The notes beneath the pieces are model-generated. The model saw only the letters and a list, made by a program, of their open reading frames with translations. It was not told the DNA's origin and did no database searches. A DNA stretch of 64,000 bases from assembly GCA_000153745.1 (NCBI GenBank), contig DS022282.1, forward strand, positions 850,027-914,026. Direction: 5' to 3'. Numbering within the stretch: the first letter of the stretch is position 1; each line of letters starts with the position of its first letter. Origin of the DNA: Rhodobacterales bacterium HTCC2255. GTDB lineage: Bacteria; Pseudomonadota; Alphaproteobacteria; Rhodobacterales; Rhodobacteraceae. Made by a program: the position numbers and the translations under genes. Positions 10,694-19,850 of this stretch are shown piece after piece.

Positions 10694-10784
10694 TTATATT
10701 CCTTCGTATAGGCTCATTCTATATTATATATTATATTTATATCCTAGCTGACTACTACTTAAAAGCGTTGCATTATTTAAATAC

Positions 10785-10803
10785 TTTCAACAATATGTTG
10801 AAA
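10785..10803. promoter_or_regulatory. Palindromic LysR-type operator candidate
   Basis: Perfect inverted repeat TTTCAACA-ATA-TGTTGAAA in the spacer between xdhA and the divergent LysR gene. It contains the T-N11-A core typical of LysR binding boxes and lies about 45 bp before the chosen LysR start. An AT-only stretch at about 10711-10733 on the xdhA side could be a promoter. Confidence 0.55.
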
Positions 10804-10849
10804 ATGATTATATATGAAATATAATTATATAAAGCATATAGGAATAGTA

Positions 10850-11761
10850 ATGGCATACGTTGACAGTTTAAGGGTGTTCGCTAGAATTATTGAACTGGGC
10901 AGTATCACTTCAGGGGGGCGTGATTTGCGAATGACGCCAGCTGTTGCAAGTAAAAGAATTAAAGAATTAGAGAAACACCTTGGCGTTAGGCTTTTCAATA
11001 GAACGACAAGATCGCTTACTCCAACTGGTGTTGGTAGAGTGTTTTACAAAGAAGCAAAAAAAGTTTTGGCATCAATAGATAATGCAGAAAATGCAATCTC
11101 ACAATTCTCAGACACACCACGAGGTGTAATACGAATTACTACTCCCTTGGGTTTTGGGCGTCGAGTTATTGCACCATTGGTTCCTAGTTTTGTTGATAAA
11201 TTTCCAGGGACTGAAATTAGAATGCGGCTATCTGATCGTAAAGTTGACATTTTGGCAGAAGAATTAGACATGGCATTTTTCATAGGCACGCCTCCAGACT
11301 CGAACCTTAAGCTTAGAAAGATTGCAGATTGCAAAAGAATATTATGCGCCTCTCCTGAATATCTTTCAAGAATGGGCACTCCATCCTTTCCCGATGATAT
11401 CATTGATGGCTTACATAATTGTTTATTATTACGTTATCCTAGATCTCCCGAATATTTTTGGACTGTAAAAACAAATAATGGTTCCCAAAAGTTAAATGTC
11501 TCAGGAAAATATGATGCTGATGACAACGATGTTTTGACAAAATGGGCATTATTAGGGCATGGAATAATTAATAAACCACATTTTGAAATGGAGGATTATA
11601 TAAAAAACGGTAAGTTAATTGAAGTTTTACCAAGCAATCCACCAATACCATCAATTATTGGCTGTCTCTATCCACATAAAAAACTACAAGACCCAAAAAT
11701 GATATATTTTATGGATCATATTATAAATAATTGTAACCCTATATTCCAATTTAAAGATTAA
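10850..11761 (+). CDS. LysR-family transcriptional regulator
   Basis: N-terminal winged helix-turn-helix (residues about 1-60; MTPAVASKRIKELEKHLGVRLF) followed by a periplasmic-binding-like effector domain. The start is placed at ATG 10850 (MAYVDSLRVF), preceded by AGGAATAG; a frame from 10814 has no ribosome site. The product is 303 residues, the family norm. The conserved RTTRSLTPTGVG segment follows the HTH. It faces xdhA across a palindrome, so it most likely controls xdhABC, perhaps in response to a purine. It converges with the tmo permease gene, with 4 bp between them. Confidence 0.85.
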   Translation: MAYVDSLRVFARIIELGSITSGGRDLRMTPAVASKRIKELEKHLGVRLFNRTTRSLTPTGVGRVFYKEAKKVLASIDNAENAISQFSDTPRGVIRITTPLGFGRRVIAPLVPSFVDKFPGTEIRMRLSDRKVDILAEELDMAFFIGTPPDSNLKLRKIADCKRILCASPEYLSRMGTPSFPDDIIDGLHNCLLLRYPRSPEYFWTVKTNNGSQKLNVSGKYDADDNDVLTKWALLGHGIINKPHFEMEDYIKNGKLIEVLPSNPPIPSIIGCLYPHKKLQDPKMIYFMDHIINNCNPIFQFKD

Positions 11762-11765
11762 AGCT

Positions 11766-12920
11766 TTATTTTAAGCCTAGGGCTTTTTTCCTCTTTTCAG
11801 TCCAACTCATAATGGTCTGATCAAAAGTTAACGCCATAAGTGACACACATAAACCTAGCACAAAATTCTTACCTAAATCTGTACCAGCCAATGTTCTTTG
11901 CAGTTCTTGACCTAAGTCTTGTGTCCCAATAAATGCTGCAATAATCACCATGAAAAAGGCAAACATAATAGCTTGGTTAAATCCAACAGCCATAGTTGGC
12001 AAAGCAAGTGGAAGCTGAACATTTATTAATTTTTGAAATCTAGAAGCTCCAGCCATATCTGCTGCTTCGGTCATTTCAGGAGGTACACCTCTAAGACCTT
12101 CAACAGTATATCTAACCAAAGGAACCAATGTAAAAATTAGAATAGAAAATATTACAGCAACGTCATTAATCCCAAAAAGCATAATAGCAGGTAACAGATA
12201 AATGAAACTTGGGAAAGTCTGAGCTGTATCACAAAACAATAATATTCGCCGAGACCATTTATCACTTCTCGCTGCCCAAATAGCCATTGGCAATCCAATG
12301 AGCATAGCCAAAACAACTGCTGAGATAACTGTATAAAGAGTGATTACAGAACGATCCCACCAACCTGTTGAAGCAACAAAGCAAAAGAAAAGAAAAGCGT
12401 ATATAGCAGGCTTCTTACCCCCTAACCAAAGAGAGAATACAGTAATGAATAATATAAAAGAACTAGTAGGAATCCATAATAAAGTATCACGAAATGGAAT
12501 GAGAACCTTTGTTATCAAAAACCACCGCAACCAACCTGTTACAGCCTGCACTCCATCAATATCAAGGAACCCTTTGATTAGTCCATCAATCTCTTTGCCT
12601 TTAGAGAAATGTTGTTTTCGGCCAATTTGATCAGCAAATTGCACTTCCATACTAAACAACAAAAAACCAAAAAATGCTACAACAGCAGCTAATAAAAAGA
12701 AATGGCGCTCCCACCATGGAGCCCCACGTTCAAAATGGACTGGTTGTTTAACAACCCATGCTTTTGACAGGCGATCTAACATCACAGCAACAAGTACAAT
12801 TGTTACACCAATTTCAAAGGAGCGCCCCAATTTAAAAGAATTCATCATCGCTAGAAGCTTTGCTCCTAGCCCAGGCATTCCTATAAATGCGGTTAAAACA
12901 ACCATTGCCAAACAAAGCAT
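11766..12920 (-). CDS. tmoV: TMAO ABC transporter permease, C-terminal part (frame-disrupted TmoV)
   Basis: 384-residue second half of a betaine/TMAO-type ABC permease. It begins inside a conserved element: MLCLAMVVLTAFIGMPGLG is the second part of a permease-1 motif whose first part (LLVGL) lies at the end of the upstream frame. It then carries a full second permease domain with its own copy, VGFNQAIMFAFFMVIIAAF. The ATG at 12920 has no ribosome site at a usable distance. I therefore read 11766-14005 as one gene with the frame broken near 12930. One extra base would give 747 codons. My recollection is that TmoV is a single long two-domain permease; that was not checked. See the frameshift-site entry. 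Confidence 0.75.
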   Translation of the reverse strand: MLCLAMVVLTAFIGMPGLGAKLLAMMNSFKLGRSFEIGVTIVLVAVMLDRLSKAWVVKQPVHFERGAPWWERHFFLLAAVVAFFGFLLFSMEVQFADQIGRKQHFSKGKEIDGLIKGFLDIDGVQAVTGWLRWFLITKVLIPFRDTLLWIPTSSFILFITVFSLWLGGKKPAIYAFLFFCFVASTGWWDRSVITLYTVISAVVLAMLIGLPMAIWAARSDKWSRRILLFCDTAQTFPSFIYLLPAIMLFGINDVAVIFSILIFTLVPLVRYTVEGLRGVPPEMTEAADMAGASRFQKLINVQLPLALPTMAVGFNQAIMFAFFMVIIAAFIGTQDLGQELQRTLAGTDLGKNFVLGLCVSLMALTFDQTIMSWTEKRKKALGLK

Positions 12921-14005
12921 AATAACTTGATTAAACCCACCAAAAGCTCGGTGCGCGCAGCAGGAATATAAACCTTGCTAAGCATCTGCCAACGTGAACA
13001 TCCAGCCATTTTACCAGCTTCAACTATTTCAGGACTTACTTTTTTCAAACCTAATGTGGTCATCAAAATCATTGGAGGTATTGCATAAATGATAGTGGCC
13101 ATAGCACCTGCTGTAGGCCCTACCTTAAAAAAGATAACTGCAGGAAGTAAGTAGGTAAAAAACGGTAATGTTTGAAGTACAGAAAGTAGAGGTCTGAGAA
13201 ATTTATCAAATTTTGCAAATTTCCATGCAGCAATACCAAGAAGTAATCCAATTATAAATGAAATTGGGGCAGCGACTACTAAAACAGAAAGGGTTTCCAT
13301 TGCCAATTTCCATTGCCCTATGAGTGCAGTCCAAATAAATGTACCACCACCTAGGAGAGCCAAGCGCCAACCACCTAAATAATATCCAATTACTGCAGCA
13401 GTTGCGGCAATTGAAGACCATGGAAGTGGACCAAGTTTATATCCATTTAAAATTATTGCATAAATACTTACTATACCAAGGATTATCATTGGTGATAAAA
13501 AGCCATGCTTAACAAATGTGTAAATACAGCCAACAGCAGACAATCCAAGGAATAACCACATAAGTGTTAATTGATTTTCATCGCCAATAAAAAACGTAAA
13601 TAAAATTGCTGAAATGGTAATTATGCTTGCAGTTACAGAAGCTATTTTGCGACCATCAATGAAATACACAAATGCAGTTGCAGGAAATATTAGTGATACC
13701 CAGTCTATAGGATTAAAAAAATGAACCCTTGCTCCATAAAATAAATGCGCCATTACTTTTAGTTGAAATTCTAAGCGCTGAGAAAAGAACCGAGTTATAG
13801 AAGTCATCCAGTCTCGATTATTATTGAATTTTTCATCAAAAGTTTCTGCATATTTAGGTATTACATCTTCTGGCATACGGTTTAAAAAATCAGGTAAAAT
13901 ACCAATAATTTTTGCTAAGACTAATAAAATACTTAAACTCAAAAGACTGAATAATATTGATTTATCATTAAGTATTTTTTGTTTAGCAAATATCAAACTT
14001 TGCAT
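12893..14005 (-). CDS. tmoV: TMAO ABC transporter permease, N-terminal part (frame-disrupted TmoV)
   Basis: 370-residue first half of the permease. It has many membrane helices, including an N-terminal helix near residues 20-37, and a first binding-protein-dependent permease domain ending in VYIPAARTELLVGL. The last 12 residues (IKLLCFVWQWLF) do not match the family, whereas the adjacent frame continues it exactly. The ATG overlaps the tmoW stop by one base (TAATG), so the pair is translationally coupled. The role is to form the membrane channel for TMAO import with TmoW and TmoX. Whether a full-length product is made depends on a sequencing error, a real mutation, or -1 frameshifting. Confidence 0.8.
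   Translation of the reverse strand: MQSLIFAKQKILNDKSILFSLLSLSILLVLAKIIGILPDFLNRMPEDVIPKYAETFDEKFNNNRDWMTSITRFFSQRLEFQLKVMAHLFYGARVHFFNPIDWVSLIFPATAFVYFIDGRKIASVTASIITISAILFTFFIGDENQLTLMWLFLGLSAVGCIYTFVKHGFLSPMIILGIVSIYAIILNGYKLGPLPWSSIAATAAVIGYYLGGWRLALLGGGTFIWTALIGQWKLAMETLSVLVVAAPISFIIGLLLGIAAWKFAKFDKFLRPLLSVLQTLPFFTYLLPAVIFFKVGPTAGAMATIIYAIPPMILMTTLGLKKVSPEIVEAGKMAGCSRWQMLSKVYIPAARTELLVGLIKLLCFVWQWLF
12926..12941 (-). other. Frame-disruption site in tmoV with GGGTTTA heptamer
   Basis: On the minus strand the codons run GTG GGT TTA ATC, giving V-G-L-I and then a stop 11 codons later. Reading one base back after TTA gives AAT CAA GTT ATT ATG (N-Q-V-I-M), which rebuilds the conserved VGLNQVIM motif. 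G-GGT-TTA is in the correct phase to be a -1 slippery heptamer (X-XXY-YYZ). A lost A in TTTAAATC would produce the same picture. I see no obvious strong stem-loop just downstream. Confidence 0.7.
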
Positions 14006-15033
14006 TATTTATCTCCTAACAATACATCCAAAGCTTCTTGCCTATTCATTGATCCAATAATTTTTCCTTTTTCATCTTCAATAGGAAACTCTTTACGAGC
14101 ATCATTAACAATTGTTCGTGCCAATTCTTGAATAGTTGCATTTGCAGATAGAGCAACACCAGTAATTGATTTTTTTGCTCCTGCTCTCATCAAAGTTTTA
14201 GCTCGCACAACACGTGCAGTATCTATTTCTTGTGTAAACTTAGCAACGTAATCAGTAGCAGGATTTAAAACAATTTTGTCTGGAGTATCACACTGTTCGA
14301 TCGCACCATCTTTCATGATAGCTATTCTATCAGCAAGCCTAAGGGCTTCGTCAAAATCATGTGTCACAAAAATAATAGTTTTTCCCAGCATATCTTGTAA
14401 ACGTAAGAATTCGTCCTGCATTTCTCTACGTATCAAAGGATCTAAAGCTGAGAACGGCTCATCAAGAAACCAAATGTCTGGCTCAATAGCCAAAGATCTT
14501 GCGATACCAACACGTTGTTGTTGCCCACCAGAAAGCTCACGTGGGAAGTAGTCTTCTCGCCCTTCTAAGCCAACTAATTTTATAACTTCTAAAGCACGAT
14601 CTCTTCGATCATGCTTGCTTTGCCCTCTCATCTCCAATGGAAAAGCTACATTTTCCAAAACTGATCTATGAGGCAATAAGCCAAAACTTTGAAACACCAT
14701 CCCCATTTTATTTCGTCGTAAATTTATTAGCTCTTTTTCTTCCAGTGCCATGATGTCTTGATCATCAATTTTTATTGTACCACCTGTAATATCATGTAAC
14801 CGAGACATGCATCTCAAAAGAGTTGATTTACCTGATCCAGACAAGCCCATTATAACAAGCATTTCACCTTCAAAGACGTCTACAGAAACATCTTTTACAC
14901 CTGCAATATATCCATCTGCTTGTATCTCTTCATAGCTTGTGTCTTCTGATAAAGTTTTGAGATATTTTTCTGGTGCAAACCCAAAAAGTTTCCAAACATT
15001 GTTACAAGATATAACCGGCTTTGAATTTGTCAT
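14005..15033 (-). CDS. tmoW: TMAO ABC transporter ATP-binding protein
   Basis: 342-residue ATPase of the betaine/proline-uptake type. Walker A GLSGSGKST at residues 63-71, Q-loop near 115, signature LSGGQQQR near 168-175, and Walker B IWFLDEP near 187-193. As in ProV, there is an N-terminal insert before the Walker A strand and a regulatory C-terminal part with a partial CBS-like repeat (TIQELARTIVNDARKEF). It lies between tmoX and the split permease. I use TmoW for the ATPase and TmoV for the permease from memory of the Ruegeria nomenclature. Confidence 0.85.
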   Translation of the reverse strand: MTNSKPVISCNNVWKLFGFAPEKYLKTLSEDTSYEEIQADGYIAGVKDVSVDVFEGEMLVIMGLSGSGKSTLLRCMSRLHDITGGTIKIDDQDIMALEEKELINLRRNKMGMVFQSFGLLPHRSVLENVAFPLEMRGQSKHDRRDRALEVIKLVGLEGREDYFPRELSGGQQQRVGIARSLAIEPDIWFLDEPFSALDPLIRREMQDEFLRLQDMLGKTIIFVTHDFDEALRLADRIAIMKDGAIEQCDTPDKIVLNPATDYVAKFTQEIDTARVVRAKTLMRAGAKKSITGVALSANATIQELARTIVNDARKEFPIEDEKGKIIGSMNRQEALDVLLGDK

Positions 15034-15049
15034 ATTTTATTACTCACTT

Positions 15050-15085
15050 TAAATAAAACCCTGCCCAATTTTTGTGAGCAGGGTT
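15050..15085 (-). terminator. Stem-loop after tmoX (attenuator)
   Basis: On the minus strand AACCCTGC pairs with GCAGGGTT (outer arms 15057-15064 and 15078-15085), followed by TTTTATTT. It sits in the 80-bp gap between tmoX and tmoW. It probably stabilises or partly terminates the transcript so that binding protein exceeds the membrane components. Confidence 0.6.
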
Positions 15086-15113
15086 AAGACTTTTTAATCT
15101 AACTAGTTAAATA

Positions 15114-16055
<942 letters not shown>

Positions 16056-16424
16056 TTATTCCTCCAAGTTATAGTGCGGGCATACCCGCAAATTTAGATG
16101 GCTTATGGCCATTCATTAATTTCTTAGAAATCTTAGTAGGACTATACTGCCATAATTTTCCTATCAATCAAGTTTTTTTATTGATAGGGGCGATTTTTTT
16201 TTAAAGATTATAAAATAAAGACAATTTTTATCTTGTTTTGATACAATTAAAGGCTAAATGTTAATTAATATTCCAGAGAGTGGATCTTTTTTTAATAAAA
16301 GGAATAAATTTGTATATTTTTAACCATTTTTATGTTTAAATATACTTAAAGTGTTAAAAAAACTAGATTTTTGACTAAATTTTAAGCATAGGGGTGCATA
16401 GTAATTAACAAAGAAACTAAAATT
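16056..16424. promoter_or_regulatory. Divergent control region between tmoX and the XRE-cupin regulator
   Basis: 369-bp spacer without a credible gene. It contains the tmoX leader hairpin (16076-16089) and a perfect 9-bp inverted repeat, CCTATCAAT (16160-16168) and ATTGATAGG (16180-16188), spaced by 11 bp. The repeat is followed on the plus strand by a run of nine T, so it could be an operator for the adjacent regulator or a terminator-like element. The rest is AT-rich and probably holds both promoters. Confidence 0.55.
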
Positions 16425-17045
16425 GTGAAACTAGATCAAAACCCACATCGAATCAGAGAACCTCGTGAAAAGGTACTTGAACTTGCAATCGGTAGAGAAG
16501 TTAAATCTCACCGGCGCCAAAGATCTATGACTGTTGCTGACTTGGCAGCATCGACTGGTTTATCTATTGGAATGTTATCAAAAATTGAAAACGGGAACAC
16601 ATCAGCGTCTTTAAATACCCTTCAAACACTTGCTGATGCACTAATGATACCCATTACATCACTATTTCGTGGTTATGAAAGCTCTCGAACAGCTGAGCAT
16701 ACAAAATCAGGTGAGGGAGTTGAACTTGAGCGCGCAGGAACCCGTGCAGGCCATCAGTATAATTTATTAGGCCACATCGGTGGTAATTCAAGCGGTGTTA
16801 TTGTTGAGCCATATCTAATTTCTCTCACAAGTGAATCTGATACATTTGAAACATTTCAACATGACGGAATTGAAACTATTTATATGCTCGAGGGTGAAAT
16901 TGATTATCGTCATGGGGATAACGTTTACTCACTTGAACCTGGTGATACACTATTTTTCGATGCAGACGCACCCCACGGTCCTGGGAAATTAACGAAACTA
17001 CCTGCAAAATATCTATCGATTATATCTTATCCACAAGTTACTTAA
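16425..17045 (+). CDS. XRE-family regulator with cupin sensor domain
   Basis: 206-residue one-component regulator. A helix-turn-helix (about residues 24-82, text LAASTGLSIGMLSKIENGNT) precedes a small cupin barrel (about 125-200, text IYMLEGEIDYRHG and LEPGDTLFFDADAPHG). The start is GTG 16425; no in-frame ATG lies upstream near a ribosome site. Proteins of this build commonly control amine, amino-acid and polyamine catabolism. Here it is divergent from tmoX and converges with dmmC (4-bp overlap of stops), so the TMAO/DMA genes are the likely targets. Confidence 0.85.
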   Translation: MKLDQNPHRIREPREKVLELAIGREVKSHRRQRSMTVADLAASTGLSIGMLSKIENGNTSASLNTLQTLADALMIPITSLFRGYESSRTAEHTKSGEGVELERAGTRAGHQYNLLGHIGGNSSGVIVEPYLISLTSESDTFETFQHDGIETIYMLEGEIDYRHGDNVYSLEPGDTLFFDADAPHGPGKLTKLPAKYLSIISYPQVT

Positions 17046-18106
17046 TCCCTAGCTGGTTCGGTCTGTAAATCTGGCCAAATACCATCTGACGTAGGCTTTC
17101 CATCATCATATTGAGATAGGTAATCTAACATCATAGGCCGATTATCTATAAACCCTTTGTATGTTGCCAACTCTTCTGGAAGATCACGAATTACCCTGTG
17201 TAATCTGCGACCCCATTTTGGAACAGTCATCAAGTCATCGAACGATGCTAAATAACACCTAATAGGAAAAACCAATGCATTCGATCTAGGAAGCCGGAAA
17301 AAAGTTTGTAATTCAACTCGTAAATATTGTTTTTCACCAATATTTTTAGGATTTAATGTTCCTTTTTGCACACCCCATTTATGGTAATTTTCAGGGCTTG
17401 TATCCAACAATGGATTAACTGTCATTGTCCAATTTAAACGCCTTGCTGGTGCACCTTGTTGTATATTTAACAAAAACTTTAGTGCTCTCGTGAAAATTCC
17501 CATTTCATGAGCCTTGGGCACTGGTGCATGCCATTCAAAGAAATTCATACCGATATCAAAGTCTAAAGACCAATCAGCCTGCGTTGTAACCATTCCAGCA
17601 TCCATCCAAAGGTTACTTTCCCTTTGATCAAGAATTACAAAATCACCCTGTGTTTGTCTGGTAATATATTCCATTGGACCGTAGGGAAGCGTCGCATCAT
17701 CAAGAAAAGTAAAGCTATGATCAATTTGCATTGGCTTGTTTATCCATCGCCAATTATTACCATTTCTATGCAGTTCAAATAGATCTGGGTAATCTTCTGA
17801 CTTTGAAATCATTATTAATTCAAGTAAATCCCACCCAGCTAGTGTCATATGTGGTAATGATTGGCAACGTAGTGGGTCATCTTTCAGAACTTCTGAGCGG
17901 TCACGCATTTCAGATATGTAGTGTTCATCAACATCAAATCTTTTTTCATAAATTGAACCCTCTGGTCCACCTTTGTGTTGCTCCATATTAACTGAGTACA
18001 TGTAGCTATCTTCATGAAAAGGAAATGGAAACCGCTTTACTGCCCACTCTGAATTTTTGAATGTATAATCGTCTCTAAAAGTTTCATCTTTAAACTGAAT
18101 TGTCAT
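17042..18106 (-). CDS. dmmC: Dimethylamine monooxygenase, heme subunit (DUF3445 / HODM alpha)
   Basis: 354-residue DUF3445 protein. The family holds the heme subunit of heme-dependent oxidative N-demethylase and of the marine dimethylamine monooxygenase, which converts dimethylamine to methylamine plus formaldehyde. Recognisable text: RWINKPMQIDHSF, YITRQTQGDFVILDQRES, and LRVELQTFFRLPRSNALVF with FPIRCYLASFDDL. I cannot assign the heme ligand with certainty. It follows dmmB by 5 bp and shares a 4-bp stop overlap with the XRE gene. The D-A-B-C order supports the assignment; letters follow the Ruegeria naming as I recall it. Confidence 0.85.
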   Translation of the reverse strand: MTIQFKDETFRDDYTFKNSEWAVKRFPFPFHEDSYMYSVNMEQHKGGPEGSIYEKRFDVDEHYISEMRDRSEVLKDDPLRCQSLPHMTLAGWDLLELIMISKSEDYPDLFELHRNGNNWRWINKPMQIDHSFTFLDDATLPYGPMEYITRQTQGDFVILDQRESNLWMDAGMVTTQADWSLDFDIGMNFFEWHAPVPKAHEMGIFTRALKFLLNIQQGAPARRLNWTMTVNPLLDTSPENYHKWGVQKGTLNPKNIGEKQYLRVELQTFFRLPRSNALVFPIRCYLASFDDLMTVPKWGRRLHRVIRDLPEELATYKGFIDNRPMMLDYLSQYDDGKPTSDGIWPDLQTEPARD

Positions 18107-18111
18107 GATAC

Positions 18112-19074
18112 TTACCTATCTAGTACAAGAGTTTTGCCATCAAATCGCGATACACATGGCATTATTTTTTTCCCCGACGATTTATCATCATCTTCCAACC
18201 AATGATCTCTGTGAATAAACTCGCCATCTGCTTCAATTACAGATGTCTCACATTGCCCACATGCACCGCCCCTGCATAAATAAGGGGCGTCTACGCCTTC
18301 ACGTTCAATTGCCTCAAGAAGGCTTTCATTTTCGCCAACATTTACTACTTTATTTGAGGCAGAAAGCTTAACTTGAAACGGCTTGCCTGGTTTAGGTGCT
18401 AAAAATTCTTCATAATGTATGGTTTCATTTGGCCAGCCAAGTTTAGAAGCTTCGTTAACAACCCAATCTATCATTCCTTTGGGACCACAAATATACAGAT
18501 GGGTTCCCAGTGGCTGACCATCTAATAAATTTACTATATCAATAAAATTTTTCTCATCATCATAATAAATATTTACGTCATTGGGATGCATAGCCATTAG
18601 ATCATTTACATAAGTGCCTAAGGATTGATTGCGCACACTATAATGCAATTCCCAATTTCCATGGCTTCGGTCTAACTGTTTAATTTGAGCTAAAAATGGT
18701 GTAATTCCTATTCCACCGGCAATCATTAAATGTTTCTTAGCTCTCAAATCCAAAGAGAACAGGTTAACTGGATGGCTTAAGACAACATCATCACCAATTT
18801 TTATATTATTGTGTAAAAACAATGAGCCACCCCTGCCTTCATCATCTCGCCTAACTGAAATAGAGTAACCATCTTGATCCATTGGGTCAGACATTAATGA
18901 ATATGGGTTACGACGTGTCAAATCACCATCTTTCAGTTCAATAACAGTGTGTGCCCCTCCAGAAAAAGTAGGGAATAATTGCCCGTCTGTTCGTTCAAAC
19001 TCAAATCTAGTAACTAAATCGTTTAATTTTATAATATTACTAACTTTAGCATTAATCTTTTCTGCACCACTCAT
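18112..19074 (-). CDS. dmmB: Dimethylamine monooxygenase reductase subunit (flavin/NAD, [2Fe-2S])
   Basis: 320-residue phthalate-dioxygenase-reductase-type protein that passes electrons from NAD(P)H to the heme subunit. Flavin site RRNPYSLMSD (about residues 54-63), nucleotide site MIAGGIGITPFLAQI, and a C-terminal plant-type ferredoxin domain with Cys267, Cys272, Cys275 and Cys307. Length and domain order are canonical. It overlaps dmmA by 4 bp and ends 5 bp before dmmC, indicating tight co-translation. Confidence 0.88.
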   Translation of the reverse strand: MSGAEKINAKVSNIIKLNDLVTRFEFERTDGQLFPTFSGGAHTVIELKDGDLTRRNPYSLMSDPMDQDGYSISVRRDDEGRGGSLFLHNNIKIGDDVVLSHPVNLFSLDLRAKKHLMIAGGIGITPFLAQIKQLDRSHGNWELHYSVRNQSLGTYVNDLMAMHPNDVNIYYDDEKNFIDIVNLLDGQPLGTHLYICGPKGMIDWVVNEASKLGWPNETIHYEEFLAPKPGKPFQVKLSASNKVVNVGENESLLEAIEREGVDAPYLCRGGACGQCETSVIEADGEFIHRDHWLEDDDKSSGKKIMPCVSRFDGKTLVLDR

Positions 19075-19679
19075 TTATAAAGCTCCACTGAATCTGGGAT
19101 GTTTCCTGGATCTTCAGCATCGATACAAACACCTTGAAAAGCCGCCAAGCGACGCGAATAATGATCTCGAACAAAAAGATTAAGCCCACAATGTGAACAA
19201 ACGAAAGGATCAGAAATCACATCTTCTGTTATTCCTTTGCAATGAACACACTGCATTCTTCGACTTACTGATCCCCTGTGTTCAGTTTGAATAGAAGTAT
19301 GGGGTATTCCAGCGGCCATTGCATCACGAAGCGCTTGGCCAATTAATCCTTCTGTGCCACTCAAACAAACCTGCAAGCCCATGCTAGCCTGCTCAAATGC
19401 CTGAATGATACGTGATTGTGCCGCTGAATAAGATGGCCCAATGTAAAGTTGATTAATATTTAGGTTATTCAAATCTTTAAGAAACTGATCCCCAGTATCT
19501 TTTGGTATATAAACAACATGTGCTTTTTGCATTAAGGCCGGGTCTTTAGAAGCTAATTCAATTATTGCTTCAGCACCTTCTGCATCTGCAATAAAAAGAT
19601 ACGCTTTACCAAATTTATTTTGGAGTTTGCCATATGTTGGGCGGCTTTTTATGGACTCTGGAAATACAAAGGTCGACAT
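19071..19679 (-). CDS. dmmA: Dimethylamine monooxygenase subunit DmmA
   Basis: 202-residue protein. The N-terminal part has an alpha/beta look (LFIADAEGAEAIIEL, then LYIGPSYSAAQSRII and CLSGTEGLIGQAL). The C-terminal part has a four-cysteine knuckle, C144-x2-C147 and C161-x2-C164, suited to zinc or iron. This fits the DmmA-like family associated with HODM/DmmABC. Its exact role in the complex is unclear; binding a cofactor or product is plausible. It overlaps dmmB by 4 bp and is separated from the GcvT-like gene upstream by 171 bp with a hairpin. Confidence 0.82.
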   Translation of the reverse strand: MSTFVFPESIKSRPTYGKLQNKFGKAYLFIADAEGAEAIIELASKDPALMQKAHVVYIPKDTGDQFLKDLNNLNINQLYIGPSYSAAQSRIIQAFEQASMGLQVCLSGTEGLIGQALRDAMAAGIPHTSIQTEHRGSVSRRMQCVHCKGITEDVISDPFVCSHCGLNLFVRDHYSRRLAAFQGVCIDAEDPGNIPDSVELYK

Positions 19680-19817
19680 TTAATTTATTTACCCCTCTCT
19701 TATCTAGCAGATCCTATAGTCCCTGCTTTTCTATAACAATTTATGCTCATTAATATACCTTAGTAAATAACAAGAACTATATTTTTTTGTTCACAAATTT
19801 TTATCAAATATTATCTG

Positions 19818-19843
19818 TTAGGTGCGGATTTATCCGCACCTAA
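19818..19843 (-). terminator. Strong hairpin between dmmD and dmmA
   Basis: Perfect 11-bp stem, TTAGGTGCGGA (19818-19828) with TCCGCACCTAA (19833-19843), and loop TTTA, starting 8 bp after the dmmD stop. On the minus strand it is not followed by a clear T-run, so it may stabilise the 3' end or partly terminate rather than stop transcription fully. Confidence 0.55.
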
Positions 19844-19850
19844 TTAATTA

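Noticed and set aside
10711-10733. Short AT repeat as a mobile-element or CRISPR trace
   Set aside because: It is a brief AT-only run without spacers, target duplications or a transposase; promoter composition explains it.
11766-12920. An independent second permease gene
   Set aside because: Its ATG is inside a conserved motif completed by the upstream frame, and no ribosome site precedes it; a broken two-domain gene is the better reading.
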